Origin: Mucilaginibacter empetricola
GTDB taxonomy: Bacteria > Bacteroidota > Bacteroidia > Sphingobacteriales > Sphingobacteriaceae
DNA: 64,000 nucleotides
Assembly (NCBI RefSeq): GCF_024808665.1
Contig: NZ_JANUBZ010000004.1
Coordinates: forward strand, 310,001 to 374,000
Reading direction: 5' to 3'
Shown here: piece after piece, positions 15,251 to 23,460 of the stretch
Layout: each line of letters begins with the position of its first letter
Numbering within the stretch: position 1 is the stretch's first letter
Position numbers and translations under genes: made by a program
The notes under the pieces: generated by a model
The model's database searches: none
Seen by the model: only the letters and a program-made list of their open reading frames with translations
What the model was told of the DNA's origin: nothing

Positions 15251-17036
15251 TGAGGATAACCTTCCTAACCTGCTGGAACTTGAAAAACTGGCTAACCAGT
15301 TTTTCAAATCAGCACCGGGAGAGGATATCGATCAATTTGCTCAAACAGAGCCGTTAAAAGAATTTAACCCAGTAGCTGATTATGCAGGCGGCATACCCGG
15401 TGCTGATGGTTTGCCTATTGCCTTGTTTGGCACTCATCCGCAACCGCCATCGCTTTCGGGAGTTGGGGCTTCGCCATCGGCTATTAACCAAGGGAACGTG
15501 ATCAATTTAAAAGAACCCCAAACCAGTTTTGAGGATCCGGCTTTACAAAGTTCAAATTCATCAAACAATAATAAACTACCTGCCAGCCCTTTTTCAGGAA
15601 GCGGATTATCGCCATATAATTTAAACGAGATACCTTATTTACAGGACCGCTCTTTTGAGAAAGAATTACAGGATACGCTCAACAAAATAAACGCAGCGCC
15701 CGCTATTCCGCAGCTTCCTTTTGGAGTCGGGCAATATGCGGGCGATCCTTCGTATTATTTTCTGAAACCGGTGCCTTCCCAGTTTTCTGCTGCACGATCT
15801 ACCGGCGCAAGTGGTATTATTAATCCACCTTTTGACGTAAACATTATCCGGCAGGATTTTCCCATCCTGAAAGAAAGAGTAAACGGCAAACAATTGATTT
15901 GGCTGGATAATGCGGCTACTACACAGAAGCCCAGACAAGTAATTGACCGGATCAGCTATTTCTACGAGCATGAAAATTCAAACATCCACCGCGCTGCGCA
16001 CGAACTGGCTGCAAGAGCTACGGATGCCTATGAAGGAGCGCGCAAAAAGGTGCAAAATTTCTTGAATGCAGCATCTGTTAAGGAGATTGTTTTTGTGAGA
16101 GGCGCCACCGAGGCCATTAACCTGGTTGCCAAAAGCTGGGGCGAACAAAATTTGCAGGCCGGCGATGAGATTATTGTCAGCCATCTGGAACATCATGCCA
16201 ACATTGTTCCCTGGCAACAGCTGGCAGCTAAGAAAAACCTTAAAATCAGGGTAATTCCGGTGGATGATGATGGGCAGCTTATTATTGAAGAATATACCAA
16301 GCTATTAAACCACAAAACCAAACTGGTATCCTTTACGCAGGTATCCAATGCATTAGGGACGGTAACCCCTGCCGAGCAAATAGTACGGCTTGGCCATTTG
16401 GCAGGTGCAAAGGTTTTGGTAGATGGCGCGCAATCAGTATCACATATGCCGGTTGATGTACAGGCGCTAAACGCAGATTGGTTTGTTTTTTCAGGTCATA
16501 AAGTATTCGCCCCTACGGGTATTGGTGTACTTTACGGAAAAGAAGATCTTTTAAATGAAACACAGCCATGGCAGGGTGGTGGCAATATGATTGTGGATGT
16601 AACATTTGAGCATACGCAGTATCATGATGCTCCATCAAGATTTGAAGCGGGAACAGGTAATATTGCTGATGCCGTTGGACTTGGGGCGGCCATAGATTAT
16701 GTTACTCAAATAGGCATGCCAAACATCGCGCTATATGAACATTATTTGTTGATATATGCTACCCAACTTTTAAAAGAAGTACCAGGTTTAAGGCTGATTG
16801 GTACCGCTGCCAACAAGGCTAGCGTACTATCATTTGTATTGGAGGGCTATAAAACCGAAGAAGTGGGACACGAACTGAATAAGCAAGGTATTGCCGTACG
16901 CTCGGGCCACCATTGTGCACAGCCCATACTGCGCCGCTTTGGGTTAGAAAGTACGGTACGGCCATCACTGGCATTTTATAATACCTGTGCCGAAATTGAC
17001 CTGCTTGCAGAAACACTTCACCGGCTTAAAAAGTAA
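15234..17036 (+). CDS. encapsulin cargo: SufS-like cysteine desulfurase with disordered N-terminal targeting region
   Basis: A 600-residue protein. Residues 1 to about 200 are low-complexity and rich in Pro, Gly, Ser and Asn, with short conserved-looking patches (PVADYAGGIPGADGLPIALFG); such N-terminal regions target this enzyme into family 2A shells. Residues from about 205 (FDVNIIRQDFPIL) are a full SufS/CsdA-type aminotransferase-class-V domain, with the PLP Lys423 in FSGHKVFAPTG and the sulfur-carrying Cys561 in RSGHHCAQP. It removes sulfur from L-cysteine, giving alanine and a persulfide. It overlaps the shell gene and is followed after 2 bp by a serine acetyltransferase gene, linking cysteine consumption and synthesis. 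Confidence 0.95.
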   Translation: MSTNINEDNLPNLLELEKLANQFFKSAPGEDIDQFAQTEPLKEFNPVADYAGGIPGADGLPIALFGTHPQPPSLSGVGASPSAINQGNVINLKEPQTSFEDPALQSSNSSNNNKLPASPFSGSGLSPYNLNEIPYLQDRSFEKELQDTLNKINAAPAIPQLPFGVGQYAGDPSYYFLKPVPSQFSAARSTGASGIINPPFDVNIIRQDFPILKERVNGKQLIWLDNAATTQKPRQVIDRISYFYEHENSNIHRAAHELAARATDAYEGARKKVQNFLNAASVKEIVFVRGATEAINLVAKSWGEQNLQAGDEIIVSHLEHHANIVPWQQLAAKKNLKIRVIPVDDDGQLIIEEYTKLLNHKTKLVSFTQVSNALGTVTPAEQIVRLGHLAGAKVLVDGAQSVSHMPVDVQALNADWFVFSGHKVFAPTGIGVLYGKEDLLNETQPWQGGGNMIVDVTFEHTQYHDAPSRFEAGTGNIADAVGLGAAIDYVTQIGMPNIALYEHYLLIYATQLLKEVPGLRLIGTAANKASVLSFVLEGYKTEEVGHELNKQGIAVRSGHHCAQPILRRFGLESTVRPSLAFYNTCAEIDLLAETLHRLKK

Positions 17037-17038
17037 AA

Positions 17039-17851
17039 ATGGAAGAAAATCGTATCAATACCTTTATTGAACATTTGTATCAGGTTCACAAAGCCGAGTG
17101 GGAGGCAACACCCTCTTTCCGGCAGGCGGTTGATTGGCTGTCAGATCTGTTTGAATTTCTTTTCCCAAATAACCGGTTAAACAGGCAGTCGATTTATGAG
17201 GGGCAGCTTAAAAAAAATCAAATTGATCTGGAGAACATTTTATTGAGCTATCTCGATCCGTCGGTCATTAATATTGACGAGGTTATTTATAAATTTTATG
17301 CTTCGCTCGAAGAAATTTACCAGAATTTGAGGTTAGATGCCACTAAGATTTATGAAGAAGATCCTGCCGCTGTAAGTATACACGAAGTAATTGTTTCCTA
17401 TCCGGGTTTTTATGCAACCGCAGTTTACCGCATTGCCAATAAGCTATCGCAATTATCGGTGCCTATTTTACCGCGTATATTGAGCGAACATGCGCACGGT
17501 AAAACGGGTGTGGATATTCATCCCAGTGCGCAAATTGACGTTCCTTTTTTTATTGATCACGGCACGGGTATCGTTATTGGCGCTACCAGCATCATTGGTA
17601 AAAATGTGTGTATCTATCAAGGCGTTACGCTGGGTGCAGCACAGGTAAGCAAAGTTTTGTCTGATGTAAAAAGACATCCTACGGTAGAGGATAACGTAGT
17701 TATTTATGCCCGCAGCACCATACTTGGCGGAAGAACGGTTATAGGCCATAACAGCGTTATAGGTGGCAGCGTATTTTTAACCAAAAGCGTGGCTCCTTAT
17801 TCAAGCGTTTTTAATATGCACCAGCTAAGGATAGAGGTGGATGAAGAGTAG
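17039..17851 (+). CDS. epsC: serine O-acetyltransferase EpsC
   Basis: A 270-residue enzyme that makes O-acetylserine, the carbon acceptor for sulfide in cysteine synthesis. The N-terminal helical domain is followed by a left-handed beta-helix of hexapeptide repeats. Family motifs are GVDIHPSAQIDVPFFIDHGTGIVIG and KRHPTVEDNVVIYARSTILGG, with the catalytic His of DHGTG. The C-terminal tail (FNMHQLRIEVDEE) is short. EpsC-type enzymes are common third members of family 2A encapsulin operons. It starts 2 bp after the cargo stop and so is translated from the same message. Confidence 0.92.
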   Translation: MEENRINTFIEHLYQVHKAEWEATPSFRQAVDWLSDLFEFLFPNNRLNRQSIYEGQLKKNQIDLENILLSYLDPSVINIDEVIYKFYASLEEIYQNLRLDATKIYEEDPAAVSIHEVIVSYPGFYATAVYRIANKLSQLSVPILPRILSEHAHGKTGVDIHPSAQIDVPFFIDHGTGIVIGATSIIGKNVCIYQGVTLGAAQVSKVLSDVKRHPTVEDNVVIYARSTILGGRTVIGHNSVIGGSVFLTKSVAPYSSVFNMHQLRIEVDEE

Positions 17852-17946
17852 ATAACGACTATACAGCTTTGCAAAAAGTACCAGGCAAGAAAATCTGTTA
17901 TACCTCAAATACCACTGTTTTTAACTCCCGATAATCATTTTTAAAT

Positions 17947-17980
17947 AATGTATATAAAATCTATAGATTTTATATACATT
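17947..17980. promoter_or_regulatory. CTATAG operator, site 3 (PLP enzyme-MetNIQ-Rrf2 operon)
   Basis: A 34-bp perfect palindrome with 17-bp arms around CTA/TAG; its core reads AAAATCTATAGATTTT. It covers the -33 region and spacer of the promoter and reaches into the -7 box at 17975-17982, so a bound protein would block RNA polymerase. This is the best copy of the shared site. Confidence 0.75.
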
Positions 17981-17982
17981 TG
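17975..17982 (+). promoter_or_regulatory. -7 promoter box of the PLP enzyme-MetNIQ operon
   Basis: TACATTTG is an exact TAnnTTTG box. There is no good TTG -33 element, because the palindrome occupies that region. The predicted start near 17988 gives a leader of about 95 nt before the ATG at 18084. Confidence 0.55.
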
Positions 17983-18026
17983 TATCGTTTAGTTGATTTA
18001 ATAGTTTGAAATACTTGTCTGCGTAA

Positions 18027-18069
18027 GGTTGAAGGTTATTGCCTTCAACCCTCGGATAAGTTAAACGAG
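18027..18069 (+). promoter_or_regulatory. two stacked hairpins in the 5' leader of the PLP enzyme gene
   Basis: GGTTGAAGG-TTATTG-CCTTCAACC (18027-18050) is a perfect 9-bp stem, directly followed by CTCG-N11-CGAG (18051-18069). They end 14 nt before the ATG and could control translation. No T-run follows, so a simple terminator is unlikely. I do not recognise it as a known SAM riboswitch class. Confidence 0.5.
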
Positions 18070-18083
18070 TGAATGCTGATTTT

Positions 18084-19193
18084 ATGACAAACAATACAAA
18101 GATCTACCTGGATAATGCCGCGAGTACTCCGCTTGATAGGAAAGTGTATAATGTGATGACGCCGTATTTGTTAGATCAATTTGGCATCCCATCGGCACAC
18201 CACGGATATGGCAGAGATGCAAAAGCGGCTGTAGAAATAAGCAGAACAAATATCGCAAAGCTATTTAATGTATCTCCCGAAGAAATTATTTTCACATCGG
18301 GAGGTACGGAAGCAAATAACCTGGCTATTATTTCTGCTATTGAATGCGCTTTTATTGACCATGTAATTACTACGCCGTTTGAACATCAGGCCATGCTTAA
18401 AACATTAAAAACCTTGCAAAGGAAGCATGATGTAAGAGTAAGTTATATCAGGCACGATGAATGGGGTAATCTTGACATTAGTCACCTGGATTATTTACTC
18501 CGGACAAATACCCGCAACCTGGTTTCGGTTATGCATGCTAATAATGAGGTAGGAAATATTTATGATATAGATGCGATTGGAAGCCTTTGTAAAAAATACA
18601 AAGCCATTTTCCATACCGATGCTGCACAAACTACAGGATACTATCGTCATGATTTAAAAGAACTGAACGTTAATTTTCTTTCAGCATCTGCTCATAAATT
18701 TCATGGTCCAAAAGGTATTGGGGTTCTTTATTGCCGTAAGGGAAGCAGGTTGACACCAGCGTTCAACAGTTTCACGGAGAATATACCCGGTATTATTGGT
18801 CTTACCAAAGCGCTGGCTATAGCCCATGGTGAGATTGATAAAAAAGAACAGCACATTCAAAGCCTGAAAGACAGGATGATTGATAAATTATCGGCCCAGG
18901 TGCCGGATATCCGGTTTAATGGCAATTCCGCTAATGCAACAAAAAGTATTGCTGCTATATTGAATGTGAATTTATCTCAAACACGGTTAAATCGAAATCT
19001 CTTACAACATCTTGACGATAACCAGATAGCAGTATCCGGTGGTGATAGTTCATTGTCGCATGTACTGAAAGCATTGGGTGTTGAAAGCGGTTCAGATAAT
19101 TTACGTTTCTCATTTAGCAAGTTTAATACCTTAAATGAAATAGATCACGTGGCCGAAGTTATAGCATCCGTTTACCAAACGGTAGCGGCATAG
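18084..19193 (+). CDS. NifS/IscS-like PLP enzyme lacking the usual active-site cysteine
   Basis: A class-V aminotransferase-fold protein of 369 residues. The N-terminal IYLDNAASTPLDRKV, the central HTDAAQTTG and the PLP Lys in SASAHKFHGPKGIGVLY are those of cysteine desulfurases. Where IscS/NifS enzymes have a loop of the type SGSACSSG...SHVL, this protein reads AVSGGDSSLSHVLKALG: the loop is shortened and the Cys is gone. It may be a C-S lyase acting directly on cysteine, cystine or a conjugate rather than a persulfide-forming desulfurase (inference). I chose the ATG at 18084 (MTNNTKIYLDNAA); an upstream GTG at 18069 overlaps the leader hairpin. It is the first gene of the operon carrying MetNIQ. 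Confidence 0.85.
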   Translation: MTNNTKIYLDNAASTPLDRKVYNVMTPYLLDQFGIPSAHHGYGRDAKAAVEISRTNIAKLFNVSPEEIIFTSGGTEANNLAIISAIECAFIDHVITTPFEHQAMLKTLKTLQRKHDVRVSYIRHDEWGNLDISHLDYLLRTNTRNLVSVMHANNEVGNIYDIDAIGSLCKKYKAIFHTDAAQTTGYYRHDLKELNVNFLSASAHKFHGPKGIGVLYCRKGSRLTPAFNSFTENIPGIIGLTKALAIAHGEIDKKEQHIQSLKDRMIDKLSAQVPDIRFNGNSANATKSIAAILNVNLSQTRLNRNLLQHLDDNQIAVSGGDSSLSHVLKALGVESGSDNLRFSFSKFNTLNEIDHVAEVIASVYQTVAA

Positions 19194-19235
19194 CGCTGCC
19201 TTATATTTAAAATTTTCCTCATTATAAGTAGTTTA

Positions 19236-20135
19236 ATGCGCTTTAAATTCATTGTTTTTTTGTTTCTGTTTACGATATTAAAAGTAAGCGCTCAAAACAC
19301 CATCGCCGGACCGCGGGTATTGGTAGTGGTGGCCCATCCCGATGACGAAAGCGTATTTTCAGTAACGCTTTATAAAATTGCAAAAGAGCATCATGGTACG
19401 GTTGATTTGTTTGTGATAACCGATGGCGAAGCCGGCTATAAATACTGCACCCTTGCCGAAGGATATTATCATGTTGACCTTACGGATAAAAAAGCAGGAA
19501 CAGACAATTTACCGCGGATCCGGAAAAAGGAATTGAAGAATGCAGGTAACATTATAGGTGTTTCCAATTATTATTTTGAGGATCAGAGAGATGCTCATTA
19601 TGGCCTGGATGAAAAAGAACCGCTGGATACCAGTTGGAATATCCCACTGATAAAAAAGAACTTAAATCATATATTATTGACGAAGCATTATGATTTTGTG
19701 CTTTGCTTACTGCCCGATTCAGCTACGCATGGCGAACATAAGGCAGCTACATTATTGAGTTTAGATGTTATTGCGGGCTTGCCTGCAGATAAAAGGCCCG
19801 TTATATTGGCAGCTGCTACCAGGAATAAAAATGAGCAAACAACTCGTTTCTCCGGATACAAAAACTATAATAGAACCCGGACATTGGTTGATACGCCTTT
19901 ATTTAACGTAGACCGTACAACATGTTTCGGCTATAAAAATAAGATCAATTATAAAATCATCGCCAACTGGGAGCTTGCCGAACACAAAACTCAAGGCTTT
20001 ACGCAAATGACCATGAATGATGGTGATTTAGAGGAGTTTTGGTATTTTAAATTAAACGATAAAACAGGAATTGAAAAATGCGCTGCTCTTTTTAATTCAT
20101 TAAAATATACGCCCTACTTATCTAAAACCTATTAA
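19236..20135 (+). CDS. secreted PIG-L/LmbE family deacetylase
   Basis: A 299-residue protein with a signal peptide (FKFIVFLFLFTILKVSAQN). The zinc site of the LmbE family is complete: AHPDDE near residue 34 and the HGEH of ATHGEHKAA near residue 168. The family removes acetyl groups from GlcNAc-type sugars and includes the thiol-metabolism enzymes BshB (bacillithiol) and Mca (thiol S-conjugate amidase). Here export to the periplasm plus the neighbouring C-S-lyase-like enzyme and MetNIQ importer suggest release of a sulfur amino acid from a sugar-linked or acylated conjugate before uptake (inference). It starts 42 bp after the PLP enzyme gene. Confidence 0.88.
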   Translation: MRFKFIVFLFLFTILKVSAQNTIAGPRVLVVVAHPDDESVFSVTLYKIAKEHHGTVDLFVITDGEAGYKYCTLAEGYYHVDLTDKKAGTDNLPRIRKKELKNAGNIIGVSNYYFEDQRDAHYGLDEKEPLDTSWNIPLIKKNLNHILLTKHYDFVLCLLPDSATHGEHKAATLLSLDVIAGLPADKRPVILAAATRNKNEQTTRFSGYKNYNRTRTLVDTPLFNVDRTTCFGYKNKINYKIIANWELAEHKTQGFTQMTMNDGDLEEFWYFKLNDKTGIEKCAALFNSLKYTPYLSKTY

Positions 20136-20147
20136 CCTATACAAAAA

Positions 20148-20210
20148 ATGAGCCTGCTAAGAAAAAACTGTGCAGATTTGTGCGCGGGTTCAAATAACAA
20201 CAATAAATGA
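20148..20210 (+). CDS. putative 20-aa leader/coupling ORF overlapping metN
   Basis: ATG at 20148 encodes [20 protein letters not shown]. Its stop TGA overlaps the metN start in an ATGA arrangement (20207-20210). It contains two Cys (TGT and TGC) in a segment of 20 codons, not an uninterrupted run. It starts 12 bp after the deacetylase stop. Translation through it would deliver ribosomes to metN, so it could couple uptake to Cys-tRNA supply; it could also be just a coupling ORF. Confidence 0.5.
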   Translation: MSLLRKNCADLCAGSNNNNK

Positions 20211-21238
20211 TCGAACTAAAAAATATTACAAAAACATTTTATAAAAAGAACAGCCGGGTGAACGCATTGTCCAATGTTTCGCTGGTTGTTCCCAAAGGAA
20301 AAATACTGGGGGTAATTGGCGCGTCGGGAGCTGGAAAAAGTACTTTAATTCGTTGCGTAAACTTGTTAGAACGGCCAACATCCGGCGATGTACTTATTGA
20401 CGGGCGAGATTTGACTCATCTTTCAGCCAGGGAACTTGCTACGGCAAGGCGTCAAATAGGTATGATCTTTCAGCATTTTAACTTATTATCATCGCGCACA
20501 GTGGCAGAGAATGTAGCTTTCCCATTAGAGCTGAGCGCTACGCCAACGGGTGAAATAAAAAAACGAGTTGCTGAATTACTGGAATTAGTGGGCCTTGCGG
20601 ATAAGGCAAATGAATATCCGGCAAATTTATCAGGCGGCCAAAAACAAAGGGTAGCCATCGCCAGAACATTGGCAAATAATCCCAAGGTATTATTATGCGA
20701 CGAAGCGACAAGTGCTCTTGATCCGGCAACAACACGAGCTATCCTCAACCTGTTAAAAGATATTAACCAACGGTTTCATATAACCATCCTGCTTATTACA
20801 CACGAAATGAATGTAGTAAAGGCAATTTGTGATGAAGTAGCTGTTATTAGCGATGGTAAACTGATTGAACGCGGCTCGGTAAGCGAAGTTTTTGCCTATC
20901 CGGAAACTCCCATAGCAAAGCAATTTATCGCCTCATCTCTGCATGCAGCATTGCCTGCCGAATATGAGCAACGGATTTCGCCAACGCCTGCGGGAAATAA
21001 CCATCCGGTTCTGAAACTGGAGTTTAACGGGCACTCGGCCGAGGCAACTATTTTATCTGAAGCCAGTCGAAAATTTAATGTCGATAATAACATCATCAGT
21101 GCGCAAATGGACTATACGGGTGGTGTGAAATATGGCGTAATGCTTATTGAAGTGACTGGTAGTGAAAAAGACACACAAAACTCTCTTGAATATTACCGCA
21201 GCAAACAAATAGAAGTGGAGGTGCTTGGCTATGTCTAA
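20207..21238 (+). CDS. metN: MetN, methionine/cystine-type ABC importer ATPase
   Basis: A 343-residue ATPase. Walker [11 protein letters not shown]-loop [11 protein letters not shown], signature [16 protein letters not shown], Walker [14 protein letters not shown] and the switch His of ITHEM are all present. The C-terminal part (from about 250) is the NIL-type sensing domain found in MetN ([14 protein letters not shown]). It powers uptake of methionine or related sulfur compounds with MetI and MetQ. It overlaps the following metI by 14 bp. Substrate could be Met, cystine or a derivative; the sulfur island context does not decide. Confidence 0.95.
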   Translation: MIELKNITKTFYKKNSRVNALSNVSLVVPKGKILGVIGASGAGKSTLIRCVNLLERPTSGDVLIDGRDLTHLSARELATARRQIGMIFQHFNLLSSRTVAENVAFPLELSATPTGEIKKRVAELLELVGLADKANEYPANLSGGQKQRVAIARTLANNPKVLLCDEATSALDPATTRAILNLLKDINQRFHITILLITHEMNVVKAICDEVAVISDGKLIERGSVSEVFAYPETPIAKQFIASSLHAALPAEYEQRISPTPAGNNHPVLKLEFNGHSAEATILSEASRKFNVDNNIISAQMDYTGGVKYGVMLIEVTGSEKDTQNSLEYYRSKQIEVEVLGYV

Positions 21239-21887
21239 CCCAATGTTTATAATGATACTGCAAGGTTTATGGGAAACCATTGTGATGACTTTTTTAGCAG
21301 GCTTTTTCGGCTTCGTTTTGGGATTACCCACAGGTGTATTGCTGTTTATGACCCGCAAGGGGCAAGTCTCCGAAAATCGATTGATAAACGGAGTCACTTC
21401 AGTGCTGGTTAATATTTTTCGTTCTATCCCCTTTATAATTTTAATTGTGTGGATGATTCCTTTTACCAGGGCATTGGTAGGTACATCTATTGGCGTACAG
21501 GCGGCATTGGTACCCTTAAGTATAGGTGCCGCGCCGTTTATCGCAAGGATGGTAGAAAATAGTTTGATTGAGATTCCTAATGGCTTAATTGAGGCCGCCC
21601 GGTCGATGGGGGCAACACCTTTGCAGATTGTGCTTAAAGTATTGCTTCCGGAAGCATTGCCCTCTATTATTGGTGCAGCATCTATCACGCTGATTACACT
21701 GGTGGGTTACTCAGCAATGGGCGGTGCGGTTGGCGCCGGTGGCTTAGGGCAAATTGGTTATCAATATGGCTATGTTGGTTATGATGTAGTGGTTATGAAT
21801 ATTGTTCTTGTCCTTTTAGTATTACTCGTGTTTAGTATTCAGGTAGCGGGCGATTTTATCGCACAAAAAGTAGATCATCGTAAATAA
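21225..21887 (+). CDS. metI: MetI, ABC importer permease
   Basis: A 220-residue inner-membrane protein with five to six hydrophobic segments and the ABC-permease coupling motif [25 protein letters not shown] near residue 125. The family hallmark [21 protein letters not shown] follows. It forms the membrane channel of the MetNIQ importer as a homodimer. It overlaps metN and is followed by metQ after 13 bp. Confidence 0.95.
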   Translation: MAMSNPMFIMILQGLWETIVMTFLAGFFGFVLGLPTGVLLFMTRKGQVSENRLINGVTSVLVNIFRSIPFIILIVWMIPFTRALVGTSIGVQAALVPLSIGAAPFIARMVENSLIEIPNGLIEAARSMGATPLQIVLKVLLPEALPSIIGAASITLITLVGYSAMGGAVGAGGLGQIGYQYGYVGYDVVVMNIVLVLLVLLVFSIQVAGDFIAQKVDHRK

Positions 21888-21900
21888 TTATATATTAAAA

Positions 21901-22704
21901 ATGAAAAAATTGTCATTAGTCGTTATTATGTGTTTCGCATTATCAGCATGTGGACGAAAAAATCAGCCCAACACAACTAACCACATTAAAGTTGGTGTTG
22001 AATCGGGCCCCGAATTCAAAGTGGCGCAGGCTGCCCAAAAAGTTGCTAAAGAAAAATATGGTTTAGATGTAGAACTGGTACAGTTTAACGATTATGTAAT
22101 GCCCAATGAAGCATTGAGTCAGGGTGATATCGATTTAAACGTATTCCAAAACAAGCCATTTCTGGATGTGCAGGCTAAGCAGCGCGGCTATAAATTCGCC
22201 ATACTAGGCAATACCTTTGTTTATCCTTTAGCGGGTTACTCTAAAAAGATCAAAACCATTACGGATTTGAAAGATGGCAGCACAATTATCATTCCCAATG
22301 ATGCCACCAACAGCGGACGAGCCTTATTGCTTTTACAAAAAGCTGACTTATTAAAACTAAAAGATGGCGTAGGCTTATTACCAACAGTCAATGACATTGT
22401 TGCTAATCCTAAAAATTTAAAAATTCTGGAATTGGAAGCACCGCAATTGCCGAGAGCGTTGGACGACCAAAAAGTAGCCATCGCTATCATCAATAACACT
22501 TTTGCCGGCCCGGCAGGTTTGGTTGCCAAACGGGATGGATTGTTTATAGAGGATGAAAAATCACCCTATGTAAATATTATCGTATCAAGAGATGATAACA
22601 AAGACCAGGATAATGTGAAGAAATTTGTAAAATCTTACCAGTCGCCAGAAGTGGCTGAGGCTGCTGAAGTAGCATTTAAAGGCGGTGCTATTAAAGGCTG
22701 GTAA
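21901..22704 (+). CDS. metQ: MetQ, substrate-binding lipoprotein
   Basis: A 267-residue lipoprotein with a signal peptide and lipobox (FALSACG; Cys17). It belongs to the NlpA/MetQ family, as seen from KVGVESGPEFKVAQAAQKVAKEKYGLDVELVQFNDYVMPNEAL, DIDLNVFQNKPFLD and PNDATNSGRALLLLQKADL. In a Gram-negative it is anchored in the periplasm and hands methionine-like ligands to MetI. The length is standard. It is followed 79 bp later by the Rrf2 regulator gene on the same strand. Confidence 0.95.
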   Translation: MKKLSLVVIMCFALSACGRKNQPNTTNHIKVGVESGPEFKVAQAAQKVAKEKYGLDVELVQFNDYVMPNEALSQGDIDLNVFQNKPFLDVQAKQRGYKFAILGNTFVYPLAGYSKKIKTITDLKDGSTIIIPNDATNSGRALLLLQKADLLKLKDGVGLLPTVNDIVANPKNLKILELEAPQLPRALDDQKVAIAIINNTFAGPAGLVAKRDGLFIEDEKSPYVNIIVSRDDNKDQDNVKKFVKSYQSPEVAEAAEVAFKGGAIKGW

Positions 22705-22783
22705 ATAAAGTTTTACTGCCGATGCCGAAAATATTTATTGATGCTTCCCTGCTACTATGGGGGAGCATCCAAATCTAAAACTT

Positions 22784-23245
22784 ATGCTATCAAAAAAAGC
22801 AAAATACGCAATAAAGGCGCTTATATTACTTGCCAAAAACCTGAACAAGGCGCCTTTGCCGGTTTCTAAAATTTCCGAATTTGAAAAAATCCCAAAAAAA
22901 TATCTGGAGGTGATATTATTAGACTTGCGGAACGCAGGCTTTTTATTTAGCAAAAAAGGTGTAGATGGCGGCTACGTATTAAGTAAATTACCAGAAGAAA
23001 TACCCTTGGTTAATATAGTAAGGCTGATGGATGGGCCAATAGCCAGGGTATCATGCGCCAGCGCATATCATTATCATAATTGTGAAGAATGCATTGATGA
23101 AGCAACCTGTAGTATCAGGAAAGTTTATCTTAAAATTCGCGAAGAGGAGCTTAAGATCTTATCGACTACTTATATTTCTGATATGATTAATTACGAGCAA
23201 ATAGCTGACCATAACCCTATAATAGCCGATCTGAAAATTAGTTAA
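22784..23245 (+). CDS. Rrf2-family transcriptional regulator
   Basis: A 153-residue winged-helix regulator starting MLSKKAKYAIKALILLAKN, the usual Rrf2/CymR/IscR opening; the ATG at 22757 would add nine unrelated residues. The recognition helix region reads SEFEKIPKKYLEVILLDLRNAGFLFSKKGVDGGYVLSK. In the sensing region it has four Cys (SCASAYHYHNCEECIDEATCSIRK), a pattern resembling the three-Cys Fe-S ligand set of IscR/NsrR but with one extra, so it could hold an Fe-S cluster or act as a thiol sensor. As last gene of the MetNIQ operon and the only regulator in the island besides TetR, it is the best candidate to bind the four CTATAG palindromes (inference). Confidence 0.9.
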   Translation: MLSKKAKYAIKALILLAKNLNKAPLPVSKISEFEKIPKKYLEVILLDLRNAGFLFSKKGVDGGYVLSKLPEEIPLVNIVRLMDGPIARVSCASAYHYHNCEECIDEATCSIRKVYLKIREEELKILSTTYISDMINYEQIADHNPIIADLKIS

Positions 23246-23310
23246 AAGGAGCGCAAATTGCTGGTTTAATTTAGGTATCGTGTTAATTAAAGTGAATTAA
23301 AATTGATTTT

Positions 23311-23348
23311 ATAATAACTACAAAAACTATAGATTTTATAGTTATTAT
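23311..23348. promoter_or_regulatory. CTATAG operator, site 4 (tRNA-Cys/TlpA unit)
   Basis: A 38-bp inverted repeat with 19-bp arms and two mismatched positions, centred on CTATAG (23327-23332); the right arm runs TAGATTTTATAGTTATTAT. It ends one base before the -7 box at 23350 and covers the -33 region. It lies 66 bp after the Rrf2 stop codon. Confidence 0.7.
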
Positions 23349-23349
23349 T

Positions 23350-23357
23350 TATATTTG
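23350..23357 (+). promoter_or_regulatory. -7 promoter box of the tRNA-Cys unit
   Basis: TATATTTG is an exact TAnnTTTG box, 32 nt before the tRNA. The bases after it (TTTGTATCG) are the same as after the site 3 promoter. Confidence 0.55.
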
Positions 23358-23388
23358 TATCGAAGCCCTGAATTTGAACAAGAATACT

Positions 23389-23460
23389 GGTGGAGTGGCC
23401 GAGTGGCGAGGCGGGGGTCTGCAAAACCTTTTACGACGGTTCGAATCCGTCCTCACACCT
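23389..23460 (+). tRNA. tRNA-Cys (anticodon GCA) with a bulged acceptor stem
   Basis: The cloverleaf reads: 5' acceptor GGTGGAG, D arm GCC-GAGTGGCGA-GGC, anticodon arm GGGGT-CTGCAAA-ACCTT (anticodon GCA), T arm GACGG-TTCGAAT-CCGTC, 3' acceptor CTC-A-CACC and discriminator T. GCA and U73 are the known identity elements for CysRS. One extra A at 23455 interrupts the 3' acceptor strand; without it the stem would be a perfect GGTGGAG/CTCCACC. CCA is not encoded. It lies under a CTATAG operator and only 13 nt before the next coding start. It may be a functional extra tRNA-Cys, a decaying copy or a tRNA-like regulator. Confidence 0.8.
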
